Positions 45,280 through 54,748 are shown, counted from the stretch's first letter. The stretch is DNA of 64,000 nucleotides from Hyphomicrobiales bacterium (GCA_900469345.1 UBWZ01000010.1:62001-126000), one strand, 5' to 3'. The notes: generated from the sequence alone by a model not told the origin. Program-made: numbers and translations.

Positions 45280-47418
45280 ATGAACGTTGCGACCAAAATC
45301 ACCGCCCCGTCCGCGATCGGGCACAATTCCGTCGGCCATACGGTCTGTCCCCACGACTGTCCCTCGGCTTGCGCGCTGGATGTGGACCTCAACGCCGACG
45401 GCCGCATCGGCCGCGTGCGCGGCTCGGCGGACAACACGTACACGGCGGGCGTCATCTGCGCCAAGGTGGCGCGCTACAGTGAGCGCATCTACCATCCCGA
45501 CCGACTGATGACCCCCAGGCGCCGGGTTGGCGCAAAGGGCGACGGTGGCTGGCAGGAGGTTTCCTGGGAGGCGGCGCTCGACGAAATCGCCAACGCCTTT
45601 GTAAAAGCGGAAGCGCAGCACGGCTCGGAGGCCGTCTGGCCCTATTTCTATGCGGGCACCATGGGGCAGGTGCAGCGCGACTCGATCGAGCGCTTGCGGC
45701 ACGCCAAGAAATACTCCGGCTTCTTCGGCACCATCTGCACCAACATGGCCTGGACCGGCTACGTGCTGGGCACCGGCGCGCTGCGGGGGCCCGACCCGCG
45801 CGAAATGGCGAAGTCGGACTGCGTGGTGATCTGGGGCACCAATGCGGTATCGACCCAGGTCAACGTGATGACCCACGCGATCAAGGCCCGCAAGGAGCGC
45901 GGCGCCAAGATCGTCGTCATCGACATCTACGACAATCCGACCATGAAGCAGGCGGATATGGCGCTCGTGCTGAAGCCCGGCACGGATGCGGCCCTTGCCT
46001 GCGCGGTCATGCATGTCGCCTTCCGCGACGGCTATGCCGACCGCGCCTACATGGAAAAATTTGCCGATGATCCGGCCGGGCTCGAGGCACATCTGAAGAC
46101 AAGGACGCCTGAATGGGCTTCCGGCATCACCGGGCTTGCCGTCTCGGAAATCGAGGAATTCGCAAAACTCGTCGGGACGACGAAGAAGACCTTCTTCCGG
46201 TTGGGCTACGGCTTTGCCCGCCAGCGCAACGGCACGGTCGCCATGCATGCGGCATTGTCGGTCTCGACCGTGCTCGGCTCCTGGCAATACGAGGGCGGCG
46301 GCGCCTTCCACAACAATGGCGGTATCTATCGGCTCGACAAGTCGGAACTGATGGGGACTGCGTATGCGGATCCGGACATTCGGCAGCTCGACCAGTCGCA
46401 GATCGGCCGGGTGCTGACCGGCGATGCCGAGGCGCTGCGCCACGGTGGTCCCGTCACGGCGCTCCTGATCCAGAACACCAACCCGATGAACGTGGCGCCG
46501 GAACAGCGCCTCGTTCGGGAGGGCTTCCTGCGCGACGATCTGTTCGTCGCCGTCCACGAGCAATTCATGACGGATACGGCGCAGGTCGCCGATATCGTGC
46601 TGCCGGCGACCATGTTCCTCGAGCATGACGACCTCTACCGCGGCGGCGGCCACCAGCACATCCTGCTGGGGCCGAAGCTGGTCGAACCGCCCTCCACGGT
46701 GCGCACCAATCTCTTCGTCATCGAGGAACTGGCCAGGCGGCTTGGCGTCGATCATTTCGCAGGCTTCGGGCTGGATGAGCGCCAGCACATCGACACGATC
46801 CTGCAGGCGAGCGGCTGGGGCTCCTACGAGAGCTTGAAGGAAAACCGCTGGATCGACGCCCAGCCGGATTTCGAGACCGCGCACTATCTCAACGGTTTTG
46901 GCTATCCGGATGGCCGTTTCCGCTTCAGCCCGGATTGGGTAAACGGCCCGTCGCCGGACAAGCCGCCGAAGAACGTCGGTCCGCAGGGTCCCTACGCCCA
47001 GCTCCCGGCCTTCCCGGACCAGGTCGATGTCATCGAACTGGCCGATGAGGCACATCCCTTCCGGCTGGCAACCTCGCCCGCCCGCAGCTTCCTCAATTCC
47101 TCCTTCACCGAGACCAAGGGATCCGTCCAGCGCGAGGGGCGCCCTGAAGTGATGATCGAACCATCCGATGCTGCCCGGCTCGGCATCCTTGACGGCGACA
47201 TCGTCCGACTTGGCAACGCACGAGGCGAGATCCGCCTGCATGCGAAACTGACGGCGGGTGCGCGCCCCGGCGTGCTGATTGCCGAGGGGCTCTGGCCCAA
47301 CAGCAAGCACCTGGATGGCGAGGGTATCAACGTCCTGACCGGCGCCGACGCGGTCGCGCCCTATGGCGGGGCCGCCTTCCACGACAACAAGGTCTGGCTG
47401 CGCAAGGACATGGCATGA
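45280..47418 (+). CDS. molybdopterin-dependent oxidoreductase
   Basis: 712 aa of the DMSO-reductase / formate dehydrogenase superfamily. An N-terminal [4Fe-4S] site is visible (CPHDCPSAC, then Cys in GVICAKVARY). The MGD-binding domains follow (CVVIWGTNAVSTQ; LLIQNTNPMNVAPEQ; a C-terminal aspartate-decarboxylase-like domain with FTETKGSVQREGRPEV and GDIVRLGNARGEIRLHAK). No Tat signal is present, so it is cytoplasmic. Substrate unknown. ATG 45280 is chosen over TTG 45262. It overlaps nudK by ATGA and is one product that needs the moaD/moaE pathway. Confidence 0.88.
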   Translation: MNVATKITAPSAIGHNSVGHTVCPHDCPSACALDVDLNADGRIGRVRGSADNTYTAGVICAKVARYSERIYHPDRLMTPRRRVGAKGDGGWQEVSWEAALDEIANAFVKAEAQHGSEAVWPYFYAGTMGQVQRDSIERLRHAKKYSGFFGTICTNMAWTGYVLGTGALRGPDPREMAKSDCVVIWGTNAVSTQVNVMTHAIKARKERGAKIVVIDIYDNPTMKQADMALVLKPGTDAALACAVMHVAFRDGYADRAYMEKFADDPAGLEAHLKTRTPEWASGITGLAVSEIEEFAKLVGTTKKTFFRLGYGFARQRNGTVAMHAALSVSTVLGSWQYEGGGAFHNNGGIYRLDKSELMGTAYADPDIRQLDQSQIGRVLTGDAEALRHGGPVTALLIQNTNPMNVAPEQRLVREGFLRDDLFVAVHEQFMTDTAQVADIVLPATMFLEHDDLYRGGGHQHILLGPKLVEPPSTVRTNLFVIEELARRLGVDHFAGFGLDERQHIDTILQASGWGSYESLKENRWIDAQPDFETAHYLNGFGYPDGRFRFSPDWVNGPSPDKPPKNVGPQGPYAQLPAFPDQVDVIELADEAHPFRLATSPARSFLNSSFTETKGSVQREGRPEVMIEPSDAARLGILDGDIVRLGNARGEIRLHAKLTAGARPGVLIAEGLWPNSKHLDGEGINVLTGADAVAPYGGAAFHDNKVWLRKDMA

Positions 47419-48017
47419 CGGATCGGCGCCACCGGATGAGGATCGTCAAGGAGGACGTCCTTGCCGAAGGCTGGACGAAGCTCTCGAACTACGAGCTGGA
47501 CTATACCGACCGGCATGGAGGCTCCCACCGCATCCACCGCGAGATCTACCATCGCGGCGAGGCGGCAGCGATCCTCCTCTACGACGCCGCGCGCGGCACC
47601 GTGGTACTGGTCAGGCAGTTTCGTCTTCCGGCCCATCTGAGCGGCAATCCGGGCTGGGTGGTGGAGGTGCCGGCCGGCGTGCTGGACGACGATCAACCGG
47701 AAGAGGCGATCCGCCGCGAGGCGATGGAAGAGACGGGCTACCGCCCCCGCGACGTACGTTTCCTGTTCAAGGCCCTGATGTCGCCCGGCTCGGTCACCGA
47801 GGTCATCCATTTTTTCTATGCGGGGGTCGACGCCAGCGACCGGCTCGAAGAGGGCGGTGGCCTTGCGGAGGAACACGAGGATATCGAGGTCATCGAGATC
47901 CCTCTAGATGATGCGCTGGCGATGATCGGCAACGGCGAAATCGTCGATGCGAAGACCATCATGCTGCTCCAGTGGGCCGCGCTGAACCGAGCCTCGCTCA
48001 CGTCCGCGATTGGCTGA
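47415..48017 (+). CDS. nudK: NUDIX hydrolase, NudK / GDP-mannose pyrophosphatase-like
   Basis: 200 aa. The Nudix box is complete: GVLDDDQPEEAIRREAMEET with REAMEETG. The N-terminal segment KLSNYELDYTDRHG and the insertion pattern fit NudK (YffH). It would hydrolyse GDP-mannose or ADP-ribose-like substrates. It starts 4 bp inside the oxidoreductase gene, so expression is coupled, though a shared pathway is not obvious. Confidence 0.85.
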   Translation: MTDRRHRMRIVKEDVLAEGWTKLSNYELDYTDRHGGSHRIHREIYHRGEAAAILLYDAARGTVVLVRQFRLPAHLSGNPGWVVEVPAGVLDDDQPEEAIRREAMEETGYRPRDVRFLFKALMSPGSVTEVIHFFYAGVDASDRLEEGGGLAEEHEDIEVIEIPLDDALAMIGNGEIVDAKTIMLLQWAALNRASLTSAIG

Positions 48018-48084
48018 CGCAGTCCGGAACAAGATCGCACGCAAGGCCGTTGGAAAGTTCCTCAACAACATAGGAACACTCCCC

Positions 48085-48921
48085 ATGCCCACGATCACCA
48101 CCCGCGACGGTACCCAACTCTATGTCAAGGATTGGGCCCCCACAGGCGGTCAAGGCGCCGGCACGGTCATCATGATGCACGGCTGGCCGCTGACCGCCGA
48201 CACCTGGGACGATTTCGCCATGGTCGCCGCCGATGCGGGATACCGCGCCATCTCCTACGACCGCCGCGGCTTCGGTCGCTCCGACCAGCCCTGGCAGGGA
48301 TATGACTACGACACGCTCGCCGATGACCTCGCGGATGTCATCGAGGCGACCGGCGCCGAAAACATCACCCTCATGGGCTTTTCCATGGGCGGCGGCGAAG
48401 TCGCCCGCTACATGTCGCGCCATGGCGGCAAGGGTGTGAAAAAGGCGGCACTGGTCGCCTCTGTCGTTCCCTACATGCTGCAGACGGCCGACAATCCGAA
48501 GGGCGTGCCGCAGTCGACCTTCGACGAAATGACCAAGGGCATGATCGAAGACCGCGCGCACTTCTTCAAGGGCTTCTTCAAAACCTTCTATGGCGTTGGA
48601 ATGTTTACCGGTTCGGTCAGCGATGAGGTGCTCGACTGGTCCTTCCAGCAGACCATGATGGCGGGCCTCAAGCCAACGCTTGCCTGCGCCAAGGCATTTG
48701 CGACCACGGACTTCCGGCCGGACCTCACCAGCTTCAACGTGCCCACCCTGGTCATCCACGGCACGAGCGACGAGACGGTGCCGATCGACACGGCCGGCCG
48801 CGCCGCGGCAGCCGGTATTCGCGGCGCCCAGCTGATCGAATACGATGGCGGCCCGCACGGCTTGTTCGCATCCCACAAGGAGCGGCTGACGCAGGACCTG
48901 ATGGCCTTCCTCAGATCCTGA
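48085..48921 (+). CDS. alpha/beta hydrolase (non-heme haloperoxidase / esterase family)
   Basis: 278 aa. The nucleophile elbow is GFSMGGGEVARYM (Ser), the oxyanion region HGWPLTADTW, and the C-terminal His in GGPHGLFASHKERL. This matches the chloroperoxidase-like aryl esterase/perhydrolase subgroup. ATG 48085 gives MPTITTRDGTQLYVKDW, the family N-terminus, with AGGA upstream. Confidence 0.9.
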   Translation: MPTITTRDGTQLYVKDWAPTGGQGAGTVIMMHGWPLTADTWDDFAMVAADAGYRAISYDRRGFGRSDQPWQGYDYDTLADDLADVIEATGAENITLMGFSMGGGEVARYMSRHGGKGVKKAALVASVVPYMLQTADNPKGVPQSTFDEMTKGMIEDRAHFFKGFFKTFYGVGMFTGSVSDEVLDWSFQQTMMAGLKPTLACAKAFATTDFRPDLTSFNVPTLVIHGTSDETVPIDTAGRAAAAGIRGAQLIEYDGGPHGLFASHKERLTQDLMAFLRS

Positions 48922-48939
48922 GTTCTCTCGAACACGAAG

Positions 48940-48982
48940 GTCGCCCGGGTGGTAATTGGTGCCCGGGCGACTTGATGTTTTG
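48940..48982 (+). terminator. terminator after the alpha/beta hydrolase
   Basis: A perfect 10-bp stem (48940-48949 with 48962-48971) closes a 12-nt loop and is followed by a T-rich stretch (TTGATGTTTT). Confidence 0.65.
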
Positions 48983-48991
48983 CTCCGCCGA

Positions 48992-49010
48992 GTTCACATG
49001 GTTGTCACGA
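48992..49010 (+). promoter_or_regulatory. possible degenerate Pho box upstream of phnM
   Basis: GTTCACA and TGTCACG start 11 bp apart, as in the two half-sites of the rhizobial PhoB consensus CTGTCAT-N4-CTGTCA(C/T). The first half-site is weak, so the call is tentative. Confidence 0.3.
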
Positions 49011-49066
49011 AGCAGGGCTATGCGCTGCCCCTTGTCAATCAATGCATGCGGTCAGGAGACAAGCCG

Positions 49067-50233
49067 ATGTGGCTTAGCAATTTCACCCTCGTCTTGCCCA
49101 ACGAGGTGGTGACGGGCGGTTCCGTCCGCATCGAAGACGGCCTGATTTCCGACATTCGCGCAGAGCCAGTCGCCAATGCGGCGCTCGATGGCGACGGCCG
49201 GCTTTTGATGCCGGGCTTTGTCGACCTGCACGGCGACATGATCGAGCGGGAGATCGCGCCGCGCCCCAACGCGCAGATGCCGATCGATTTCGGCATTCAC
49301 GAACTCGACAAGAAGCTGGCGGCAGCCGGCGTAACGACAGCCTATGCGGCGGTGTCGTTTGCGACCGAGAGCGTCTACGGCCATGTCCGGTCGCTGGAAA
49401 CCACCTCGGCTGTGATCGAGGGCATCAACCGGCTGCGTGACAGCCTGCTGGTCGATCACCGCGTGCATGCGCGCTACGAGATCACCAATATTGGCGCTGC
49501 ACCGACCCTGGCACGACTTCTGGAGGCCGGCGAGATCGACATGGTGTCGTTGACCGACCACACGCCGGGGCAGGGCCAGTACAACAATATTGCCGCCTAC
49601 ATCGCCAGCATCTCCGAGCGCCGCGCCATCTCCGAGGACATGGCGGCCGAGATCGTCCAGAAGCGCATCGCCATGCGCGACAACCCGCAGATCGATGCCA
49701 CATTGAAGGAGATCGTCGCCCTGACGCGCAAGCACGGTCTGTCGCTGGCCTCCCACGATGACGACAGCGCCGAAAAGGTCGCCGAGATGTTCGACCTCGG
49801 CGTCACCATCAGCGAATTCCCGGTGACGGCCCCGGCTGCCGAGGAAGCGCGTTGCCGTGGGTTGTGGACTTTGATGGGCGCCCCGAATGCGCTACGCGGC
49901 CAGTCCATGTCCGGCAATCTCAGCGCCCTCGACGCGGCGCGCGCCGGGCTCCTGAGCGTTATCGCGGCAGATTACCATCCGGCGGCCTTCGTACCCGGCG
50001 TCTTCAAGCTTGCCGAAGTGGTCGAGGGCGGTCTTCCGGCGGCTGTCGCCATGGCGACGTCGAACGCCGCTCGCGCTGCCGGGCTCGACGATCGAGGAGA
50101 AATCGCCATCGGCCAGCGTGCCGATATGGTGGTCGTGGAGAAGGGCGATGTACACCGCATCCGCGCCACCTTCCGCGGCGGCCAGTTCGTCTACAGCGAC
50201 GGCACGTTGCACGCGCTGCAGGCGGCTGCTTGA
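49067..50233 (+). CDS. phnM: phosphonate metabolism diphosphatase PhnM
   Basis: 388-aa amidohydrolase-fold enzyme. In C-P lyase pathways PhnM releases pyrophosphate from alpha-D-ribose 1-methylphosphonate 5-triphosphate. Family motifs are GFVDLHGDMIEREIAPRPN, SLTDHTPGQGQ, LASHDDDSAEKV, ISEFPVTAPAAEEAR and LMGAPNALRG. Start ATG 49067 has AGGAG eight bases upstream. None of phnGHIJKL or phnE is adjacent; it stands alone between a hydrolase gene and a TA module. Confidence 0.9.
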   Translation: MWLSNFTLVLPNEVVTGGSVRIEDGLISDIRAEPVANAALDGDGRLLMPGFVDLHGDMIEREIAPRPNAQMPIDFGIHELDKKLAAAGVTTAYAAVSFATESVYGHVRSLETTSAVIEGINRLRDSLLVDHRVHARYEITNIGAAPTLARLLEAGEIDMVSLTDHTPGQGQYNNIAAYIASISERRAISEDMAAEIVQKRIAMRDNPQIDATLKEIVALTRKHGLSLASHDDDSAEKVAEMFDLGVTISEFPVTAPAAEEARCRGLWTLMGAPNALRGQSMSGNLSALDAARAGLLSVIAADYHPAAFVPGVFKLAEVVEGGLPAAVAMATSNAARAAGLDDRGEIAIGQRADMVVVEKGDVHRIRATFRGGQFVYSDGTLHALQAAA

Positions 50234-50248
50234 GATCAGGCCAGTTGA

Positions 50249-50656
50249 TCAGGCGATGACAACGACGCCTTCGGCCTTTGCGGCTGCCATGAGTCGCTTG
50301 TCCAAGGTCGCCAGTGATACCTGTCTCTCGATCGCGAGTGCCAAGTAGGCCGCGTCGTATGCTGTCAAATTGTGCCGCTCGGCAAGACTGAGGATGAGGC
50401 CGTCATCTGCAGGCACCGTGATGTTGATGCGGAGGCGGCGCAGGACCGCCATGCCCTCGAGGACGGTTTCGAAAGCGATGCGCTTGCGTCGGCGGGCCAT
50501 CATCAGCACATTGCGGACTTCGTGCCAAAGAATGTCAGGAGACATCGCTTCATGTCGGTCCAGACGTTCAAATGAGATAGAAGCTATCGTAGAATCTTCG
50601 TCAGGTAGAACCCAGCTGCAGACGACAGAAGCGTCAACGACAAAGACGCCGCTCAT
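50249..50656 (-). CDS. PIN-domain toxin (VapC-like)
   Basis: 135 aa. Acidic active-site residues: Asp8 (VFVVDASVVCSW), Glu46, Asp101 (LTAYDAAYLAL) and Asp119 (LATLDKRLM). Start ATG 50656 overlaps the antitoxin stop by 4 bp (ATGA). Expected to be a metal-dependent RNase. Confidence 0.88.
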   Translation of the reverse strand: MSGVFVVDASVVCSWVLPDEDSTIASISFERLDRHEAMSPDILWHEVRNVLMMARRRKRIAFETVLEGMAVLRRLRINITVPADDGLILSLAERHNLTAYDAAYLALAIERQVSLATLDKRLMAAAKAEGVVVIA

Positions 50657-50889
50657 CGCCTGCCAAAAGCTTTCCATTCGGCGATCTCTTCCTGCGTCAC
50701 ATTTGGCATCGTCTTTCGCAACGCGAGAATGTCTTCCATCACCTGCCGGCGCTCGCTATCCGGCTGCGCCACGGCAGCCAGCTTGGCGACCGAAACGCCG
50801 TTGCGCATCAGGATGATCTCCTGGCCGGCCTCGACCTGGGCCAGCAATTCGGAAAGGTCTGCGTCGCCGATATCAACCGTGATGGTCAT
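50653..50889 (-). CDS. Phd/YefM-type antitoxin
   Basis: 78 aa. The N-terminus TITVDIGDADLSELLAQVEA with GQEIILMRNGVSVAKLAAV is the Phd/YefM fold. The acidic/basic C-terminal helix binds the toxin. ATG 50889 has GGGAG upstream. It sits directly after purN on the same strand and has its own promoter. Confidence 0.85.
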   Translation of the reverse strand: MTITVDIGDADLSELLAQVEAGQEIILMRNGVSVAKLAAVAQPDSERRQVMEDILALRKTMPNVTQEEIAEWKAFGRR

Positions 50890-50914
50890 GGCCGTGCTCC
50901 CTGGAACTTCAACC

Positions 50915-50950
50915 ATGATGGCGGTCGGCGCGGGGATCGTCAATCTTGAC
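50915..50950 (-). promoter_or_regulatory. promoter and dyad of the third TA module
   Basis: On the minus strand a TTGACG -35 (50938-50943) is followed after 17 bp by CATCAT (50915-50920). A short dyad (GTCAA-TC-TTGAC, 50939-50950) overlaps the -35 and fits autorepression. Confidence 0.5.
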
Positions 50951-50951
50951 G

Positions 50952-51620
50952 TCAGGTGGAGATCAGGATGTCCGGTTCGCAATGCGAGGATGCCGGATGC
51001 CGGACGGCCCGGCCGTTCTCCATCCGCACCAGACCTTCGGCCAGCAGCCTGAGCGCCTGCGGATAGAGCCGGTGTTCGACCGTCAGCACCCGCGCGGCAA
51101 GCGTCTCCGGCGTGTCGTCGGCCAGCACCGGCACGGCGCCCTGCGCGACGATCGGGCCTTCGTCCATGCCCTCGGTCACGAAATGCACTGTGCATCCGGC
51201 AATCGTCATGCCGGCGTCCAGCGCGCGCTGGTGGGTATGCAGACCGGGAAACAGCGGCAGCAGGGACGGGTGGATGTTGAGGATCCGGCCTTCATGGCGG
51301 CTGATGAAGTCGCCTGAAATGAGCCGCATGTAGCCCGCAAGGCAGATGATGTCGGGGCGGATCTCGTCGAGCGCGGCGAGAATGGCGGCTTCGTGCTCCG
51401 CTTTGGACGCAAAGTCTTTCCGTTCGAAGGCGAATACGGGGATGCCGCGTGCCTGCGCCTTGGCGATGCCGCCGGCCGAAGCCTTGTCGGAGATCACCGC
51501 GACGATTTCCGCCGGAAAATCCTGGGCGGCACAGGCGTCCGCCAGCGAAATCATATTGGAGCCGCCGCCGGAGATGAACACGGCGACGCGCTTGCGGACC
51601 GGGCCGGCTGCCGCCGTCAT
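50952..51620 (-). CDS. purN: phosphoribosylglycinamide formyltransferase PurN
   Basis: 222 aa. Uses 10-formyltetrahydrofolate to formylate GAR in purine synthesis. The N-terminal [17 protein letters not shown] and the active-site segment [33 protein letters not shown] (split here) are intact. It overlaps purM by 4 bp (ATGA). Confidence 0.96.
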   Translation of the reverse strand: MTAAAGPVRKRVAVFISGGGSNMISLADACAAQDFPAEIVAVISDKASAGGIAKAQARGIPVFAFERKDFASKAEHEAAILAALDEIRPDIICLAGYMRLISGDFISRHEGRILNIHPSLLPLFPGLHTHQRALDAGMTIAGCTVHFVTEGMDEGPIVAQGAVPVLADDTPETLAARVLTVEHRLYPQALRLLAEGLVRMENGRAVRHPASSHCEPDILIST

Positions 51621-52690
51621 AGGCTGAGCGTGCCCTTGTAGGCGACGCCGGGGGCGCCGTCTGCCCGCTCGATCATGCGGCCGAGCGGCACGACGGTCTC
51701 GCCTTCGCCAGTCAGGATGTCGGCGACGGACTGGACGTTTTCGGGCGACACCACCAGGATCATGCCGATGCCGCAGTTGAAAGTGCGCAGCATTTCCTTC
51801 GCCTCGACGCCGCCGGTCTTGGCAAGCCAGGAGAATACGGGCCGCACGGGGATCGAGTCGAGATCGATCTCTGCTGCCAGGGTCTTCGGCAGCACGCGCG
51901 GGATGTTTTCGGGGAAGCCGCCGCCGGTGATGTGGGCGAGCGCTTTCAACGCGCCTGTGGTGCGGATCGCCTTCAGAAGCGGCTTCACGTAGATCCGCGT
52001 TGGGGTCAGCAAAGCTTCGCCGAGCGTCTTGCCGTCGAGGAAGGGGGCGGGCTCGTCCCAGCCGAGGCCGGACAGGCCGACGATCTTGCGCACCAGCGAG
52101 AAACCGTTGGAATGCACGCCTGAGGAAGTCAGGCCGAGAATGACGTCACCGCTGGCGATATCGCCGGAGGGCAGCAACTGGCCGCGCTCGGCGGCGCCGA
52201 CCGCAAAACCGGCAAGATCGTAGTCGCCGTCGGAATACATGCCCGGCATTTCGGCGGTCTCGCCGCCGATCAGTGCGCAGCCCGCGTCACGGCAGCCGGC
52301 AGCGATTCCCTGCACGATGGCGGCGCCCTGGTCCGGGTCGAGCTTGCCGGTGGCGAAATAGTCGAGGAAGAGAAGCGGCTCTGCGCCCTGGACGACCAGG
52401 TCGTTGACGCACATGGCGACGAGGTCGATCCCGACCGTATCGTGGTGACCCGCATCGATGGCAATCTTCAGCTTGGTGCCGACGCCGTCATTGGCGGCCA
52501 CCAGGATCGGATCGGTAAAGCCGGCTGCTCTCAGGTCGAACAGACCGCCAAAGCCGCCGATCTCGCCATCGGCTCCCGGACGGCGGGTGGAGCGGACCGC
52601 CGGCTTGATCTTCTCCACCATGAGGTTGCCCGCGTCGATATCGACGCCAGCATCGCTATAGGTGAGACCGTTCTTGCCCGGCTCGCTCAT
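51617..52690 (-). CDS. purM: phosphoribosylformylglycinamidine cyclo-ligase PurM
   Basis: 357 aa. Closes the imidazole ring to form AIR in purine synthesis. The N-terminal [20 protein letters not shown] and the ATP-binding segments ([33 protein letters not shown]) are conserved. ATG 52690 is preceded by GGAGGTGGAGG, so the 17 residues further upstream are rejected. purM-purN is the usual order. Confidence 0.97.
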   Translation of the reverse strand: MSEPGKNGLTYSDAGVDIDAGNLMVEKIKPAVRSTRRPGADGEIGGFGGLFDLRAAGFTDPILVAANDGVGTKLKIAIDAGHHDTVGIDLVAMCVNDLVVQGAEPLLFLDYFATGKLDPDQGAAIVQGIAAGCRDAGCALIGGETAEMPGMYSDGDYDLAGFAVGAAERGQLLPSGDIASGDVILGLTSSGVHSNGFSLVRKIVGLSGLGWDEPAPFLDGKTLGEALLTPTRIYVKPLLKAIRTTGALKALAHITGGGFPENIPRVLPKTLAAEIDLDSIPVRPVFSWLAKTGGVEAKEMLRTFNCGIGMILVVSPENVQSVADILTGEGETVVPLGRMIERADGAPGVAYKGTLSL

Positions 52691-52880
52691 CCTCCACCTC
52701 CAGTGGGATCCAAGGGAAACAATAAGCTGCCGCAATTGCACGGCCTGTTGGCTTATGCAAGCGCCGCGGCGGCTTTTGAAGGCTTTTCACAACTCTGTTG
52801 CTTCCGGCAGGGTGCCTGCTTGACCTCGTCGTCGCCGCCGCTCATATGCCTGACTGCCGGAAAAACCCAGAGGATCGACC

Positions 52881-54044
52881 ATGCCCTATCACGTCAGCGG
52901 CGCCAGCTTGAAGCGACACATTCTCTTCTGGGCGGGCGTGCTGCTCGTCTGCGTCCTGTTCCTTTGGTTCTTCCGCACCATCCTGCTTCCCTTCGTGGCG
53001 GGCATGGCGCTGGCCTATTTCCTCGATCCCATCGCCGACTGGTTGGAACGACGCGGGCTGAGCCGCATCATGGCGACGGTCGTCATCCTGGTCTGCTTCG
53101 TGCTGATCTTCGCCCTGTCGCTGATGCTGGTGATCCCGATCATCATCAACCAGTTCACGCAGTTTGCAGCCGCACTTCCCGGTTATATCTCGGAATTGCA
53201 GCGGATCATCTCCAGCCCGGAGACCTCATTCCTCCCGAGCTGGATCACCTCGCAGATCGAAACCATCAAGCAGAACTTCACCGAAGTTCTCGGTCAGGGC
53301 GCGGGCTTCATCGGCACCCTGTTTGCCCAGATATGGAACTCGGGCAAGGCGATCGTCGACGTCGTCTCGCTGCTGATCGTCACACCGGTGGTCGCATTTT
53401 ACCTGCTTCTCGACTGGGACCGCATGGTCGCCAAGGTCGACAGCTGGATCCCGCGCGACCAGGTGACCATGGTCCGGGAACTGGCGCATGCCATGGACCA
53501 GTCGGTGGCCGGCTTTATCCGCGGCCAGGGCTCGCTCTGCCTTATCCTCGGCGTCTATTATGCTGTCGGCCTGTCGCTGGTCGGGCTCAATTTCGGCCTG
53601 CTGATCGGCTTCGTCAGCGGCATGATCAGCTTCATCCCCTATATCGGCTCCACCTTCGGCCTGATCCTCTCGGTCGGCATCGCCTTCGTGCAGTTCTGGC
53701 CCGACTATGGCTGGATCATCGCCGTCGGCTGCATCTTTGCCTCCGGACAATTCATCGAGGGAAACATCCTGCAGCCGAAGCTGGTCGGCCAGAGCGTCGG
53801 GCTGCATCCCGTCTGGCTGATGTTCGCGCTGTTTGCCTTCGGCGCCATGTTCGGCTTCGTCGGATTGCTGATCGCCGTACCGGCGGCTGCCGTCGTCGGC
53901 GTGCTTGTCCGCTACGCGCTGTCGCGGTATCTTGACAGCGACATCTATTACGGGCGTTCGGTGGATCTGCCCTGGGAGGAAACCGAAGCTCCCGTTCTCG
54001 AGCACGGTACCGCCACGCAGCTTGCGCCGCAGAAGGACAAATGA
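52881..54044 (+). CDS. AI-2E family transporter (PerM-like)
   Basis: 387-aa membrane protein with about eight transmembrane helices, of the AI-2E / PerM family. The N-terminus has ILLPFVAGMALAYFLDPIADW, and the C-terminal region has LIGFVSGMISFIPYIGST and FIEGNILQPKLVGQSVGLHP, characteristic of the family. The transported solute is unknown. It overlaps hdaA by 4 bp, as in other rhizobia. Confidence 0.92.
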   Translation: MPYHVSGASLKRHILFWAGVLLVCVLFLWFFRTILLPFVAGMALAYFLDPIADWLERRGLSRIMATVVILVCFVLIFALSLMLVIPIIINQFTQFAAALPGYISELQRIISSPETSFLPSWITSQIETIKQNFTEVLGQGAGFIGTLFAQIWNSGKAIVDVVSLLIVTPVVAFYLLLDWDRMVAKVDSWIPRDQVTMVRELAHAMDQSVAGFIRGQGSLCLILGVYYAVGLSLVGLNFGLLIGFVSGMISFIPYIGSTFGLILSVGIAFVQFWPDYGWIIAVGCIFASGQFIEGNILQPKLVGQSVGLHPVWLMFALFAFGAMFGFVGLLIAVPAAAVVGVLVRYALSRYLDSDIYYGRSVDLPWEETEAPVLEHGTATQLAPQKDK

Positions 54045-54748
54045 ACCTGATGAATGAGCGCGAGCGGCACAGGACCGAGCAGCTGCCGCTGCAGTTTTCC
54101 CATGATCCCGCCAAGAGCCGAGACGACCTCCTGGTGTCCGAGCGGCTGGCGGCGGCCGTTGCCGTGGTCGACGACTGGCCGTCATGGCCTTCGCCGGTGA
54201 TGATTCTGGCCGGGCCGGTTGGATCGGGAAAGTCGCATCTGGCGCATATCTGGCGCGAGCGGGCAGGCGCCACGGAAATCCATCCGATGTCGGGGTCCGA
54301 CGCATCGGTGGCGGCCGCCTCCGGGCCGGTCCTGTTCGAGGATGCGGAACGCCGCGGCTTCGACGAGACCGAGCTGTTCCACGTCATCAACAGCGTTCGC
54401 GAGAATGGCCACACACTGCTGATGACGTCGCGTCTTTGGCCCGTATCCTGGCAGGTCGCGCTCCCCGATCTCAGGTCCCGCCTGAAGGCGGCGACCGTGG
54501 TCGAGATCGGCGAGCCCGACGACGATCTGCTGGCGCAGGTGATCGTCAAGCTGTTTTCCGACAGGCAGCTTTATATTGACGACAAACTTGTGCTCTACAT
54601 CGTCAATCGCATGGAGCGCTCGCTCGGCACCGCGCAGGCGATCGTCGAGCGTCTCGACAGGCTGGCGCTTGCCCGCGGCACGCGCATCACCCGGAGTTTG
54701 GCAGCCGAGGTCCTGAGTGACGTCGGAAATGCCGGAACCGGCGATTGA
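54041..54748 (+). CDS. hdaA: DnaA-regulatory protein HdaA
   Basis: 235 aa. AAA+ homologue of DnaA without the DNA-binding domain. It promotes hydrolysis of DnaA-bound ATP together with the loaded beta clamp. The clamp-binding motif QLPLQF is at residues 14-19. Walker A is GPVGSGKSHL with Lys64. It is translated from within the end of the perM-like gene. Two in-frame ATGs (residues 1 and 4) exist; either may be used. Confidence 0.93.
   Translation: MNLMNERERHRTEQLPLQFSHDPAKSRDDLLVSERLAAAVAVVDDWPSWPSPVMILAGPVGSGKSHLAHIWRERAGATEIHPMSGSDASVAAASGPVLFEDAERRGFDETELFHVINSVRENGHTLLMTSRLWPVSWQVALPDLRSRLKAATVVEIGEPDDDLLAQVIVKLFSDRQLYIDDKLVLYIVNRMERSLGTAQAIVERLDRLALARGTRITRSLAAEVLSDVGNAGTGD

Noticed and set aside
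45193-47382. 729-codon minus-strand frame antisense to the molybdopterin oxidoreductase
   Set aside because: Product of codon bias; the sense strand gives an unmistakable oxidoreductase.
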